This document shows positions 1-6,949 of a stretch of DNA of 6,949 nucleotides, piece by piece; within the stretch, counting starts at the first letter, position 1; each line of letters starts with the position of its first letter. The position numbers were made by a program, and so were the translations under genes. Where the stretch lies: contig JAURJO010000284.1 of NCBI GenBank assembly GCA_030832235.1, forward strand, positions 1-6,949, given 5' to 3'. Source of the DNA: Verrucomicrobiota bacterium. GTDB taxonomy: Bacteria; Verrucomicrobiota; Verrucomicrobiia; Opitutales; Opitutaceae. Below the pieces are notes generated by a model. That model was not told the origin of the DNA. It saw only the letters and a list, made by a program, of their open reading frames with translations, and did not search any database.

Positions 1-1
1 G

Positions 2-169
2 GAATTGCCGGTCAGCATCGCCCACGCGGTGCGTGCGATGCGTCTGCCGGCGATCCACGGCGATCCGTTCGACCGTCTGCTCGTCGCGCAGGCGCTCGAG
101 GATGATCTGGTGCTCGTGACGGCTGATCAGGTGGTGTGCGCGTATCCCGTGCCGATCCAGAAGGCCTGA
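2..169 (+). CDS. PIN-domain (VapC-family) toxin, C-terminal fragment
   Basis: The last 55 codons of a gene that begins left of the window are readable from base 2 to the TGA at 167-169. The peptide contains HGDPFDRLLVAQAL (visible residues 19-32) followed by LVLVTAD (36-42) and ends in YPVPIQKA. This is the C-terminal half of a PIN-domain ribonuclease of the VapC group: D21 and D24 of the 'DPFDR' motif and D42 of the 'T-x-D' motif match the conserved acidic residues that in the family help bind the catalytic metal. VapC toxins cleave RNA and are normally neutralised by a small antitoxin encoded just upstream, which would lie outside this window. No toxin activity can be judged because the N-terminal catalytic Asp is missing from view. 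The stop is 38 bases before the preferred start of the next gene. No hairpin terminator is visible between them, so read-through is possible, although the two functions look unrelated. Confidence 0.85.
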   Translation, partial: ELPVSIAHAVRAMRLPAIHGDPFDRLLVAQALEDDLVLVTADQVVCAYPVPIQKA

Positions 170-195
170 TCTTCCGGTCCGGCCGTGATATCAGC

Positions 196-199
196 AGGA
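196..199 (+). promoter_or_regulatory. Shine-Dalgarno sequence (AGGA) selecting a TTG start
   Basis: AGGA lies eight bases upstream of the TTG at 208-210. The alternative ATG at 244 has only A/C-rich sequence before it and no comparable purine motif at the right distance. An ATG at 200-202 follows too closely and hits a stop after two more codons. The site therefore favours TTG 208 as the start of the L,D-transpeptidase gene. Base positions are read directly; use as a ribosome binding site is inferred. Confidence 0.5.
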
Positions 200-207
200 A
201 TGCGAAT

Positions 208-1245
208 TTGAAAAAACGGGCGAAACCACCGAAAACGTCCGCGATGTTTCGCGCCGTCCTGCTCGGAGTAAGTCTGAGCGTCCTGCTTTCGCCCGGGGCC
301 CGCGGCGCGTCGCCGGCCACCGCCGGGCAGGCGGAGCCTCCTTTGCCACTGGCCGCGGCAGCCTTGGTCGGCGAGATCACGGTGTTTCCGCGTCCGCCCA
401 TCACGTGGCTCGAAGTGCAGGTGGAGCTATCGCGCCGGGGCTTTTCCGGAGGGCCGATCGACGGCATTCGCGGTCCGCAGTCGTCCGCGGCGTTGCGGGC
501 GTTCCAACGTTCCCAGCAGATCCCCGAAACGGGCGAACTCGATGAACGTACGGCGCGGGCCTTGGAGATGGAGGCGCCGGCATTGGCGTGGGCCTCGCTT
601 GCTGCGGACGATCTCGCCAGCCTGCAGCCGCTCGCCACAACGTGGCTGGGCAAGTCGCGTCAGTCGGCGCTGGCTCACGAGACCGCGCTGGAACTTGCTA
701 CCGAGCGCTTCCGCGCCGGTGCCGGCTTTCTCCGCCGTATCAATCCCGGCGTCGACTGGGACGAGATGAGGCCGGACACGCTTTTTGTCGTGCCGGCGGC
801 GGAATTCGTAGCGAAGCCGGGACGGGCGGCGTATGTCGAAATTCGCTTAGCGGAAAAAGTGCTAGAAGCTTTCGCGGCCGACGGCCGGCTTATCGCCCAT
901 TTTCCCACCAGCATCGCCCGTCGCGTCGAGAAGCGGCCGGTCGGTGACCTGAAGGTCGTGGTGGTGGTCGCGAATCCGGACTACACGTTTGATCCCGTGG
1001 TGTTCCCGGAGTCCGAGGAGGCGAGGGAACTGGGTCGAAAATTGATTTTGCCGCCGGGCCCGAACAACCCGGTGGGAGTGGCTTGGGTGGGGCTCGACCG
1101 ATCGGGTTATGGCATCCACGGGACGCCGGATCCGGCGAAGGTCGGTCACACCGAGTCGCACGGCTGTTTCCGCCTCGCGAATTGGGATGCGCACTCGCTG
1201 CTCGGCCTCGCGTGGATCGGAATGACGGTGCGAGTGGTGCCGTAG
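208..1245 (+). CDS. Exported L,D-transpeptidase (YkuD fold) with N-terminal peptidoglycan-binding domain
   Basis: This 345-residue protein probably makes 3-3 cross-links in peptidoglycan, or attaches proteins to it, in the periplasm. From the TTG start the N-terminus reads MKKRAKPPKTSAMFRAVLLG, a basic stretch and then a hydrophobic core, with likely signal-peptidase cleavage near residues 33-34 (ARG/A). Residues ~66-119 form a PG_binding_1 domain, with GGPIDG at 81-86 and the usual AALRAFQ helix at 94-100. Residues ~175-205 (FLRRINPG, then LFVVPAAE) form a linker often seen in related enzymes. The YkuD catalytic domain covers ~207-345: H304 in GIHGTPD and the nucleophile C320 in SHGCFRL give the expected His...SHGC motif. 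The start could instead be ATG 244 (residue 13), which still leaves a short signal peptide; GTG 136 overlaps the preceding toxin gene and is unlikely. Codons TTA and CTA near 846-870 are rare for this GC content, but the rest of the gene looks native. The following gene begins 96 bases downstream. The exact substrate (cross-linking versus lipoprotein anchoring) cannot be told. Confidence 0.93.
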   Translation: MKKRAKPPKTSAMFRAVLLGVSLSVLLSPGARGASPATAGQAEPPLPLAAAALVGEITVFPRPPITWLEVQVELSRRGFSGGPIDGIRGPQSSAALRAFQRSQQIPETGELDERTARALEMEAPALAWASLAADDLASLQPLATTWLGKSRQSALAHETALELATERFRAGAGFLRRINPGVDWDEMRPDTLFVVPAAEFVAKPGRAAYVEIRLAEKVLEAFAADGRLIAHFPTSIARRVEKRPVGDLKVVVVVANPDYTFDPVVFPESEEARELGRKLILPPGPNNPVGVAWVGLDRSGYGIHGTPDPAKVGHTESHGCFRLANWDAHSLLGLAWIGMTVRVVP

Positions 1246-1341
1246 GCTGCTCGGGCCCGGTGCCGGCGTTTGCGTGGATGCATTTGTCGGATCGCGGGAG
1301 TCTTGCGGAGCACCCTCGGTCCGGTCGGGATCGACTCCGAC

Positions 1342-4020
1342 ATGCCCCCTGTCCTCGTCCGAGTCTTTCGCCTCATCCTTTCTTTGGCCGCGACCGGACT
1401 GTTTGCCGCGGAACCGGGTCCGTTGCTTTCCGAGTCGGACCTGCCCGCCTACGAGCGGGAGCTCGACCACGCGGGGCTGATCCGGGGTTGGAACAAAGCC
1501 GCCATGGACCGCGGCGAGCGCACCTACGAGCGCGTCTGCCATGCGTGTCACGGCGATCTCAATCTGCCCGGCTCGCTGCCGAACGCGCCGCGCTTCGGCG
1601 AGGGCGCCTTTCGCCACGGGAAGGATCCGCTGACGATGTACCGCACGCTCACGCGCGGCTGGGGCCAGATGGCGCCGCAGGTCGAGCTCACGCCGCGGGA
1701 GAAGTACGATGTCATCCACTACATCCGCGAAACGTTCCTCGCGCGCCCCAACCCATCGCAGTACTTCGTGGTCGACGACGCGTATCTCGCCGCGTTGCCC
1801 AAGGGCTCTTCCCGCGGTCCTGATCCCGTGCGGCGCGAGCCGTGGCGGGAAATGGATTACGGACCCTTCCTGATCGGCACCTACGAGATCGCCGACGAGC
1901 CGCGGCGCGCGGCCGCGTCCCAGCTCAAGGGCGCGCAACTGGACGCCGTGACGCCCGGAGCGAACATCGCGCAGAAGGGTATCGCGATCCGACTCGACGC
2001 TGGCCCGGGCGGCGTGGCCGCGGGCAAGGCATGGGTGGTGTTCGAGCACGACACCCTGCGCGTGGCCGGCGCGTGGACCGGCGAGGGCTTCATCGACTGG
2101 CACGGCATCAACTTCGACGGCCGTCATGTGGTCCGGCCGCGCACCGTAGGCACGCCGGTCTTTGAAACCGCCGACGCCCCCGGGTGGGCCGATCCCGCGA
2201 CGGGGAGTTTCGAGGACAAGCGCGTGACCGGCCTGGACGGCCGGCGCTTTGGTCCGCTGCCACGCTCGTGGATGAGATACCGAGGGCTTTATCGTTCCGG
2301 CGATCGCGTCGTCGTCTCCTACAACGTGGGCGACACTCCGGTGCTGGAGAGTCACGATCTCGAGAACGGGACCGGCGAGCCGGTGCTCGTCCGCACGCTC
2401 AATGTCGGCCGCTCCAAGCGTGATCTCCTGATGCGAGTGGCGAATGACGGGGCGGCGATTCGCGTGCAGGGGTTGCCGCCGGAGTCCCTTTCTTCGGCGA
2501 GTGGTTTCGCCACGCTGCGCATCCCGGCGGCGGCGACGCCCCTGCGGATTGCGATCCGGCTCGCGCGGCCGGGTACGGTTATCCCCGACGCCGCCGGCGA
2601 GCCGCGCGATCTTGCGGCCTTCACGCGCGGCGGACCCGCGCGTTGGACCGAGACGATCACCACACCGGTCCTGTCGAGCCCGGCGGGCGGTGCGTTCGCG
2701 TGGGAGCGACTGACTCCGCCGACGGTCAACCCGTGGCGCGCGCGCGTGCGGCCCGGCGGGTTTGACTTTCAGCCCGACGGGGACTCCGCGCTGCTGTGCA
2801 CGTGGGATGGCGATGTGTGGCGGGTCGAGGGACTGCGGGCGGGTGCGGAACTGCGTTGGCGCCGGATCGCCTCGGGGCTGTTTCAGCCGCTCGGGGTGAA
2901 GCGACGCGGGAACGACGTGTTCGTCACGTGCCGAGACCAACTCGCGGTGCTGCGCGACCTCGATGGTGACGGGGAGACCGACTTCCTCGAATGCTTCAAC
3001 AGCGATCATCAGGTCACGGAGCATTTCCACGAGTTTGCGATGGGCCTGCAGGTGGATGACGCGGGAAACTTTTACTACGCCAAGAGCGCGCGGCACGCCC
3101 GCACCGCGTTGGTGCCGCACCATGGAACGCTGCTGAAGGTGAGTGCGGACGGCTCGACGACCACGATCCTCGCCAACGGATTCCGCGCGGCCAACGGCGT
3201 CTGCCTGAACCCTGATGGATCGTTTTACGTCACCGACCAGGAAGGACATTGGATGCCGATGAACCGGGTGAACCGCGTCACGCCCGGAAAGTTTTTCGGC
3301 AACATGTGGAGCCACGGCGCGCCGGCGGATCAATCCGATGCCGCGATGGCGCCGCCGGTGTGCTGGATCGACAAGTCCTTCGATCGATCGCCGGCGGAAT
3401 TACTTCCGATCGAGGGAGCCGCTTGGAGGCGTTGGGCGGGAATTCATCTCAACCTCTCGTACGGCGTTGGCCGCCTGGAGGTGTTTTTCAGCGAGCCGGC
3501 GGGCGACGGTTTCCAAGGCGCGGTGTGCGCGCTACCGGTGCCGGATTTTCCGACGGGGATCATGCGCGGTCGGTTTCATCCGGCGACCGGTGATCTCTAC
3601 CTCTGCGGTTTGTCGGCGTGGGCGACCTCGCAGACCCTCCAGGAGGGCGGTTTCTACCGGCTCCGGCCGACCGGCCGCGCGGCGTGCCTGCCGACCGGCT
3701 GGCGGGTGCGGGAGGGCGAGATCGAGCTAACCTTCAGCGAGGCGCCGCGGGAAGCCTTGGATGTCTCGCGTTTCACCGTTCGCCGTTGGGATCTAAAGCG
3801 CAGCGCCAACTACGGCAGCCCGCGGATCGATGAACGCACGCTGGCGGTGGCCGGCGTGAAGACCGGAGCGGATCCGCGTACGGTGAAGCTCAATATTTCC
3901 GGGCTGGCTCCGGCGCAGGTCGTGGAGATCACGTGCCGGCTGGTCGACGCCGACGGCGCGGAGGTCACCCGCGTGATCACCGGCAGCATCCACCGCGTGC
4001 CGGGCGACGGAGCGCAGTAA
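1342..4020 (+). CDS. Exported mono-heme cytochrome c / DUF6797-like / beta-propeller dehydrogenase-like fusion protein
   Basis: This 892-residue protein looks like a periplasmic redox enzyme of unknown substrate. Residues 1-23 are a Sec signal peptide (R7 and R10, core LILSLAATGLF, cleavage after FAA). A class I cytochrome c domain covers ~52-135: CHACH at 66-70 binds one heme covalently, with M110 in GWGQMAP the likely distal ligand. Residues ~172-365 (from DYGPFLIGTYEI; DTLRVAGAWTGEGF at 237-250) resemble the domain called DUF6797, common in Planctomycetes and Verrucomicrobia. Residues ~450-775 read as a six-bladed propeller of the sorbosone/glucose dehydrogenase type, with repeated blade patterns such as GFDFQPDGDSALLCTWDGDV and ANGVCLNPDGSFYVTD, and a calcium-type loop at 539-550. 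Residues ~785-885 form an Ig-like beta domain carrying WDLKRSANYGS. There is no second CxxCH. Nine further cysteines could form disulfides. ATG 1342 is chosen because it directly precedes the signal peptide; upstream TTG codons would add a non-signal extension. Its Shine-Dalgarno (GGGA, 11 bases away) is weak. Fold assignments come from remembered family patterns; whether the propeller is catalytic is unknown. Confidence 0.9.
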   Translation: MPPVLVRVFRLILSLAATGLFAAEPGPLLSESDLPAYERELDHAGLIRGWNKAAMDRGERTYERVCHACHGDLNLPGSLPNAPRFGEGAFRHGKDPLTMYRTLTRGWGQMAPQVELTPREKYDVIHYIRETFLARPNPSQYFVVDDAYLAALPKGSSRGPDPVRREPWREMDYGPFLIGTYEIADEPRRAAASQLKGAQLDAVTPGANIAQKGIAIRLDAGPGGVAAGKAWVVFEHDTLRVAGAWTGEGFIDWHGINFDGRHVVRPRTVGTPVFETADAPGWADPATGSFEDKRVTGLDGRRFGPLPRSWMRYRGLYRSGDRVVVSYNVGDTPVLESHDLENGTGEPVLVRTLNVGRSKRDLLMRVANDGAAIRVQGLPPESLSSASGFATLRIPAAATPLRIAIRLARPGTVIPDAAGEPRDLAAFTRGGPARWTETITTPVLSSPAGGAFAWERLTPPTVNPWRARVRPGGFDFQPDGDSALLCTWDGDVWRVEGLRAGAELRWRRIASGLFQPLGVKRRGNDVFVTCRDQLAVLRDLDGDGETDFLECFNSDHQVTEHFHEFAMGLQVDDAGNFYYAKSARHARTALVPHHGTLLKVSADGSTTTILANGFRAANGVCLNPDGSFYVTDQEGHWMPMNRVNRVTPGKFFGNMWSHGAPADQSDAAMAPPVCWIDKSFDRSPAELLPIEGAAWRRWAGIHLNLSYGVGRLEVFFSEPAGDGFQGAVCALPVPDFPTGIMRGRFHPATGDLYLCGLSAWATSQTLQEGGFYRLRPTGRAACLPTGWRVREGEIELTFSEAPREALDVSRFTVRRWDLKRSANYGSPRIDERTLAVAGVKTGADPRTVKLNISGLAPAQVVEITCRLVDADGAEVTRVITGSIHRVPGDGAQ

Positions 4021-4023
4021 CCG

Positions 4024-6949
4024 TCAGAACTCGAGACGCAGCGTGAAGGCGGCGTTGCGGGGATCCTCGCGGAACGCGCGGCGGTAGAAGACGGTTCCGG
4101 TCACGGTGTCCGCGTCGAGCTTGCTCGCGTTGATCGTGCGGTCGTCGAGGATGTTGCTGATATTGAGCTGGTAGGTGACGCGGGCGGCGTTGACCCAGAG
4201 GCCGGCGAGGCCGCGGGTGCGGTACTGGAGGAAGAGGTCCCCGACCGAGCGTGGGTTTCCCCAGAGCGTGCGGCGGGTGGAAAGGATTACGCCGGCGACA
4301 TTGGCGCTCTGGTAGCGCCAGCCGCCGCCGACGCCTAGGCCCCGCAGTAGGCCCGACGAGAACGTGTAACGGGTCCAAATATTGGCGCGGTGCGGCCGGT
4401 TCCCGTAGGCCTGCTCCTCGGTTAGCCGGGTGGTCGCCAGCTCGGTCGCGGACTGGGCGATGCGCTGGGCGACCGACATGGTGCCGAGCGCGCCGTTGCG
4501 ATCGAAAAGCGGCTGATTAAACACGGAGGGACGGCCCGTACGCGTTGTGTAGATGGAGTCGAGAGCCTTCCAGAGGGCGAGGCGCTCCTCCCACCACGGC
4601 ACGCCCTCCTGGAATACGTTGGTCCGGGTGCGATCGGTGTAGGCGTAGCCGGCACGGAGCGTCCAGCTACGCGTCAGATTGGCCGAGAGTTCCGCCTCGA
4701 GGCCGTGGCTGACGCGGTCGCTGAGGTAGGAGTCGGCCGTGCTGAAGTAGACGGACGTGAGGTCGGCGAGGTTGGTGACCGGTGATCCAGCGGGGAGGCT
4801 GGTCACCCCCGCCTGGCGGAAGTAGTACTCGAACGACGACATCACGTCGTTGTTCGGCTGCACGAACACCGGCGCACCGCCCTGGATGCGGTCGCCGAGC
4901 ATGCGCGAGTTGTACGCTTTCACGGAGCCGCTGAGGCGATTCTCCAGAAAACTGAAGGCCACGCCGTAATCGAAGCCTTCGCCGCGGAAGGGCGGCGGGG
5001 TGAGGTCGTCGGGCAGGGCGGACCTGTTCCGCTCCCCGAGGCCGACGCTATTGGAGTAGTTCGCGGTGAGGGAAAAGTGCCGCGTGAGGTGCAGCACGGC
5101 GCCGAGCGAGCGGCGCAACCCGCCGCTGGCGCTGGACGAATCCCAGTTCTGCCGCAGGGCCGTGAACACCGCCTGGTCCGCCGCCGTGGCCAGACGGTAT
5201 TTTCCCGTCGAGGGATCGCGCAGCACGCGCGGACCGCGGGCCAAGATGTCGTCGTCGCGCACCCCGAACGTCGTCACTAGCCTGCCGCCGAGGAAGTAGC
5301 TCTGCGCGACCGCCATCAGCGAGTCGATGGTGATGCGGTCGTCGAAGTCGCGGTCGTTTGGCGCCGCCCAGTCGGTGCGCAGCGAACCGACCGCGGGAAA
5401 TGTCGAGGCGAAGCTCTCCAGGTTGAATGGATTGCCGGGCTGGTAACCCGGCGTGTAGTCCGCGAACGGCCCGTCGATACGGAAGTACCGGCGGCGGAAC
5501 ACCTGGTTGGCCGCGTTCTCCGCGGCGGTGTTGAACGGCCGGTTGGCCCAGACCTCGCGTGAACGAAGCCGCGACTCGCGGTTTGCCGCCTGTTCAACCA
5601 TCGCGGCCAGGCGATGGCGGCCCCAGCGGGGCCCGAGGTCGGACTCGTAGGAGATCGAGGCGCGCAGGGTACGGTTGTCGTTGCGCCGCTGCAGGCGCAG
5701 GTAGTTGTCCTGGCTGAAATAGTATCCGTTGCCGAAGAAGTAAGGGTTCAGGCGGCCGTCGGGCAGGCGGTAATTGAGGTCCGCGCGCAGGTCCGGGTTC
5801 TGCGCGACAATGGTGTCGCTGTGGCGCTGCGACTGGTTGGCCGCCAGCTCGAGGTAGAGGTTTCGTGCGAGACGGTGGTTGAGGATCGCCGTCAGGTTGC
5901 TGGTGAAGACCGCGGCGCGCTCGCCCGCACCCGAGGAGGTAACTGCGCCGAAGGGGATGTAGCCCTCGTGCACGATCGTGTTCTCGGAGCTGTTGAAGAC
6001 GCTGGCGGCGCTGGCGAGGGTGACCCGGTTCACAGTGGACGACGTGCCTTCCCAAAGTTGGGGCGCGGCGGATAGGTCCTGGCCGTAGACCAGCACGTTG
6101 CGGTTGCTCACGCTGCCGGTTCCCGCGGCGGCGGCGACAAGCGCGCTGCCGTCGGCGTTCTCGTAGCGTTCGAGGGTCTGGTTCCAGCGGATGCGACCCG
6201 CCCGCAGCCCGCCGTCGAAGCGGGTCAGGAAATCGAGCTGGTTCCACGGGCGTCCGGACACGCCCTTGGTGTGCCCGTGCTCGTAGGAAACGGTGATGTC
6301 GGTCTCGCGCTTGGGCTGGAATTTCACCGCGAGTGTAGCCGCCTGCACGTCGGTGTACTGGTGCGGCTGGGGCGAGCCTTTGCGGTCCCAGACTCCCATC
6401 GCGCGCAGGGCGAGCCGGTCGCGCAGGAGGATGTGGTTCACGTCTAGGGCGGCGCGCTTGGTGCTCTCGCCGCCCACCTTCAGGTCGAGGTTGGCCAGGC
6501 TGCGCGCTAGGAGGGGCTGGCGCGTGCGGAAGTTCAGGTTGCCGCCCGCGCTGCCCGTGCCGAAGAGGATCGCGTTGGGCCCGCGGGTGGAGCCGATACG
6601 CTCGGTGTTGTAGGTGTTGGGCTGTCCCGCGTTTTGGAATCCGTCGACCGATGTTGTGCCCGGCAGCCCGCGCACGTTGAAGGTTATCCCTTGGTCGCCG
6701 AACATGTTGGCCTGCGCGCCGGCGCCTCCGGATTCGTCCCCGCCGACCGTGACTTCAGCATTAAGATCGTAGCGCAGCACTTCTTCCAACGAAGTGGCGG
6801 CGAGGTCGTCGAGCAGGTCGCGCGTAAAGACACTCACGGCGCCCGGCGTGTCGCGGAGCGCCGTGTTCAGGCGGCTGCCCTCCAGGTTGTTCGTGGCGGC
6901 GTAGCCGGTGTCGGCCTGTCCCGTCACGACAAACGGCGACAACTCGACC
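4024..6949 (-). CDS. TonB-dependent outer-membrane receptor (N-terminus beyond the window)
   Basis: The gene enters from the right edge on the minus strand; 974 residues are visible, starting VELSPFVVTGQ, and the stop is at 4024-4026. The TTG at 6942-6940 encodes the internal Leu of VELSPF and is not a start. The protein is a 22-strand-barrel importer that takes up a ligand across the outer membrane using TonB energy. The plug domain covers visible residues ~20-150: RLNTALRDTPGAVSVFT, then FNVRGLPG near 90-97 and RGPNAILFGTGSAGG at 122-136, the standard plug motifs. The rest is the barrel, with alternating aromatic strands and periplasmic turns (for example LRAGYAYTDRTRTN). It ends in a C-terminal strand FTLRLEF with the terminal Phe typical of outer-membrane proteins. 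The signal peptide, any carboxypeptidase-like or STN domain and the TonB box lie outside the window. The DTGYAATN...GSRLNT signature belongs to a paralogous family that is greatly expanded in Opitutaceae-like bacteria. Those receptors are usually of unknown ligand (siderophore, glycan or vitamin), and nothing here decides it. Confidence 0.96.
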   Translation of the reverse strand, partial: VELSPFVVTGQADTGYAATNNLEGSRLNTALRDTPGAVSVFTRDLLDDLAATSLEEVLRYDLNAEVTVGGDESGGAGAQANMFGDQGITFNVRGLPGTTSVDGFQNAGQPNTYNTERIGSTRGPNAILFGTGSAGGNLNFRTRQPLLARSLANLDLKVGGESTKRAALDVNHILLRDRLALRAMGVWDRKGSPQPHQYTDVQAATLAVKFQPKRETDITVSYEHGHTKGVSGRPWNQLDFLTRFDGGLRAGRIRWNQTLERYENADGSALVAAAAGTGSVSNRNVLVYGQDLSAAPQLWEGTSSTVNRVTLASAASVFNSSENTIVHEGYIPFGAVTSSGAGERAAVFTSNLTAILNHRLARNLYLELAANQSQRHSDTIVAQNPDLRADLNYRLPDGRLNPYFFGNGYYFSQDNYLRLQRRNDNRTLRASISYESDLGPRWGRHRLAAMVEQAANRESRLRSREVWANRPFNTAAENAANQVFRRRYFRIDGPFADYTPGYQPGNPFNLESFASTFPAVGSLRTDWAAPNDRDFDDRITIDSLMAVAQSYFLGGRLVTTFGVRDDDILARGPRVLRDPSTGKYRLATAADQAVFTALRQNWDSSSASGGLRRSLGAVLHLTRHFSLTANYSNSVGLGERNRSALPDDLTPPPFRGEGFDYGVAFSFLENRLSGSVKAYNSRMLGDRIQGGAPVFVQPNNDVMSSFEYYFRQAGVTSLPAGSPVTNLADLTSVYFSTADSYLSDRVSHGLEAELSANLTRSWTLRAGYAYTDRTRTNVFQEGVPWWEERLALWKALDSIYTTRTGRPSVFNQPLFDRNGALGTMSVAQRIAQSATELATTRLTEEQAYGNRPHRANIWTRYTFSSGLLRGLGVGGGWRYQSANVAGVILSTRRTLWGNPRSVGDLFLQYRTRGLAGLWVNAARVTYQLNISNILDDRTINASKLDADTVTGTVFYRRAFREDPRNAAFTLRLEF

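Noticed and set aside
136..207. GTG 136 as start of the transpeptidase
   Set aside because: It would overlap the end of the PIN-domain gene by 34 bases and place some 36 mostly charged residues ahead of the hydrophobic signal core; a better-placed TTG with a Shine-Dalgarno lies downstream.
1270..1341. Extension of the cytochrome fusion gene upstream to TTG 1270, or to TTG 1303
   Set aside because: The added residues (RGCICRIAGV...) do not make a signal peptide, and the real one begins at ATG 1342. The GGAG before TTG 1303 is only two bases away, too close for a ribosome binding site.
1324..1341. Small inverted repeat GTCGG...CCGAC directly before the ATG at 1342, a possible translation-control hairpin
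   Set aside because: The stem is only five base pairs with an eight-base loop, which is expected by chance in DNA this GC-rich. I also found no convincing promoter or terminator in 1246-1341.
862..3333. An 823-codon open frame on the minus strand, antisense to the transpeptidase and cytochrome genes
   Set aside because: It is very rich in Arg, His and Pro with no recognisable domain, crosses the boundary between two clear plus-strand genes, and is the frame expected to stay open opposite a high-GC coding region. The plus-strand frames carry clear signal peptides and catalytic motifs.
5614..6075. 153-codon plus-strand open frame inside the receptor gene
   Set aside because: It lies wholly opposite well-conserved receptor barrel sequence, has a low-complexity Val/Ala/Glu/Arg composition and no recognisable domain; it is an antisense shadow.

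Overview
The window is a high-GC stretch of chromosome-like bacterial DNA, densely coding, with no RNA genes, CRISPR array, insertion sequence or obvious phage content. The best guess at the source is a Verrucomicrobiota bacterium, probably Opitutaceae-like. Two things point there. The TonB-dependent receptor has the N-terminal signature 'VELSPFVVTG...DTGYAATNNLEGSRLNT...DTP', which is characteristic of the large receptor families of Opitutus relatives. The cytochrome c/beta-propeller protein has an architecture largely confined to the Planctomycetes-Verrucomicrobia group. Both points rest on remembered family patterns, not on a search.

Layout: (1) bases 2-169, plus strand, the C-terminal end of a PIN-domain (VapC-type) ribonuclease toxin whose start lies outside the window; (2) 208-1245, plus strand, an exported L,D-transpeptidase with an N-terminal peptidoglycan-binding domain, whose most likely start is a TTG preceded by a good Shine-Dalgarno sequence; (3) 1342-4020, plus strand, a large exported protein joining a mono-heme cytochrome c, a DUF6797-like domain, a dehydrogenase-type beta-propeller and a C-terminal Ig-like domain; (4) 4024-6949, minus strand, a TonB-dependent outer-membrane receptor whose N-terminus runs off the right edge. 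Genes 3 and 4 converge with only three bases between their stop codons. The non-coding gaps are 38, 96 and 3 bases.

All three large products act in the envelope: peptidoglycan cross-linking or anchoring, a periplasmic redox protein of unknown substrate, and outer-membrane import of an unknown ligand. Nothing in the arrangement shows that they form one pathway. The plus-strand genes could be partly co-transcribed, while the receptor belongs to a separate transcription unit entering from the right. I see no clear new multi-gene system here; the most interesting item is the uncharacterised cytochrome/propeller fusion.
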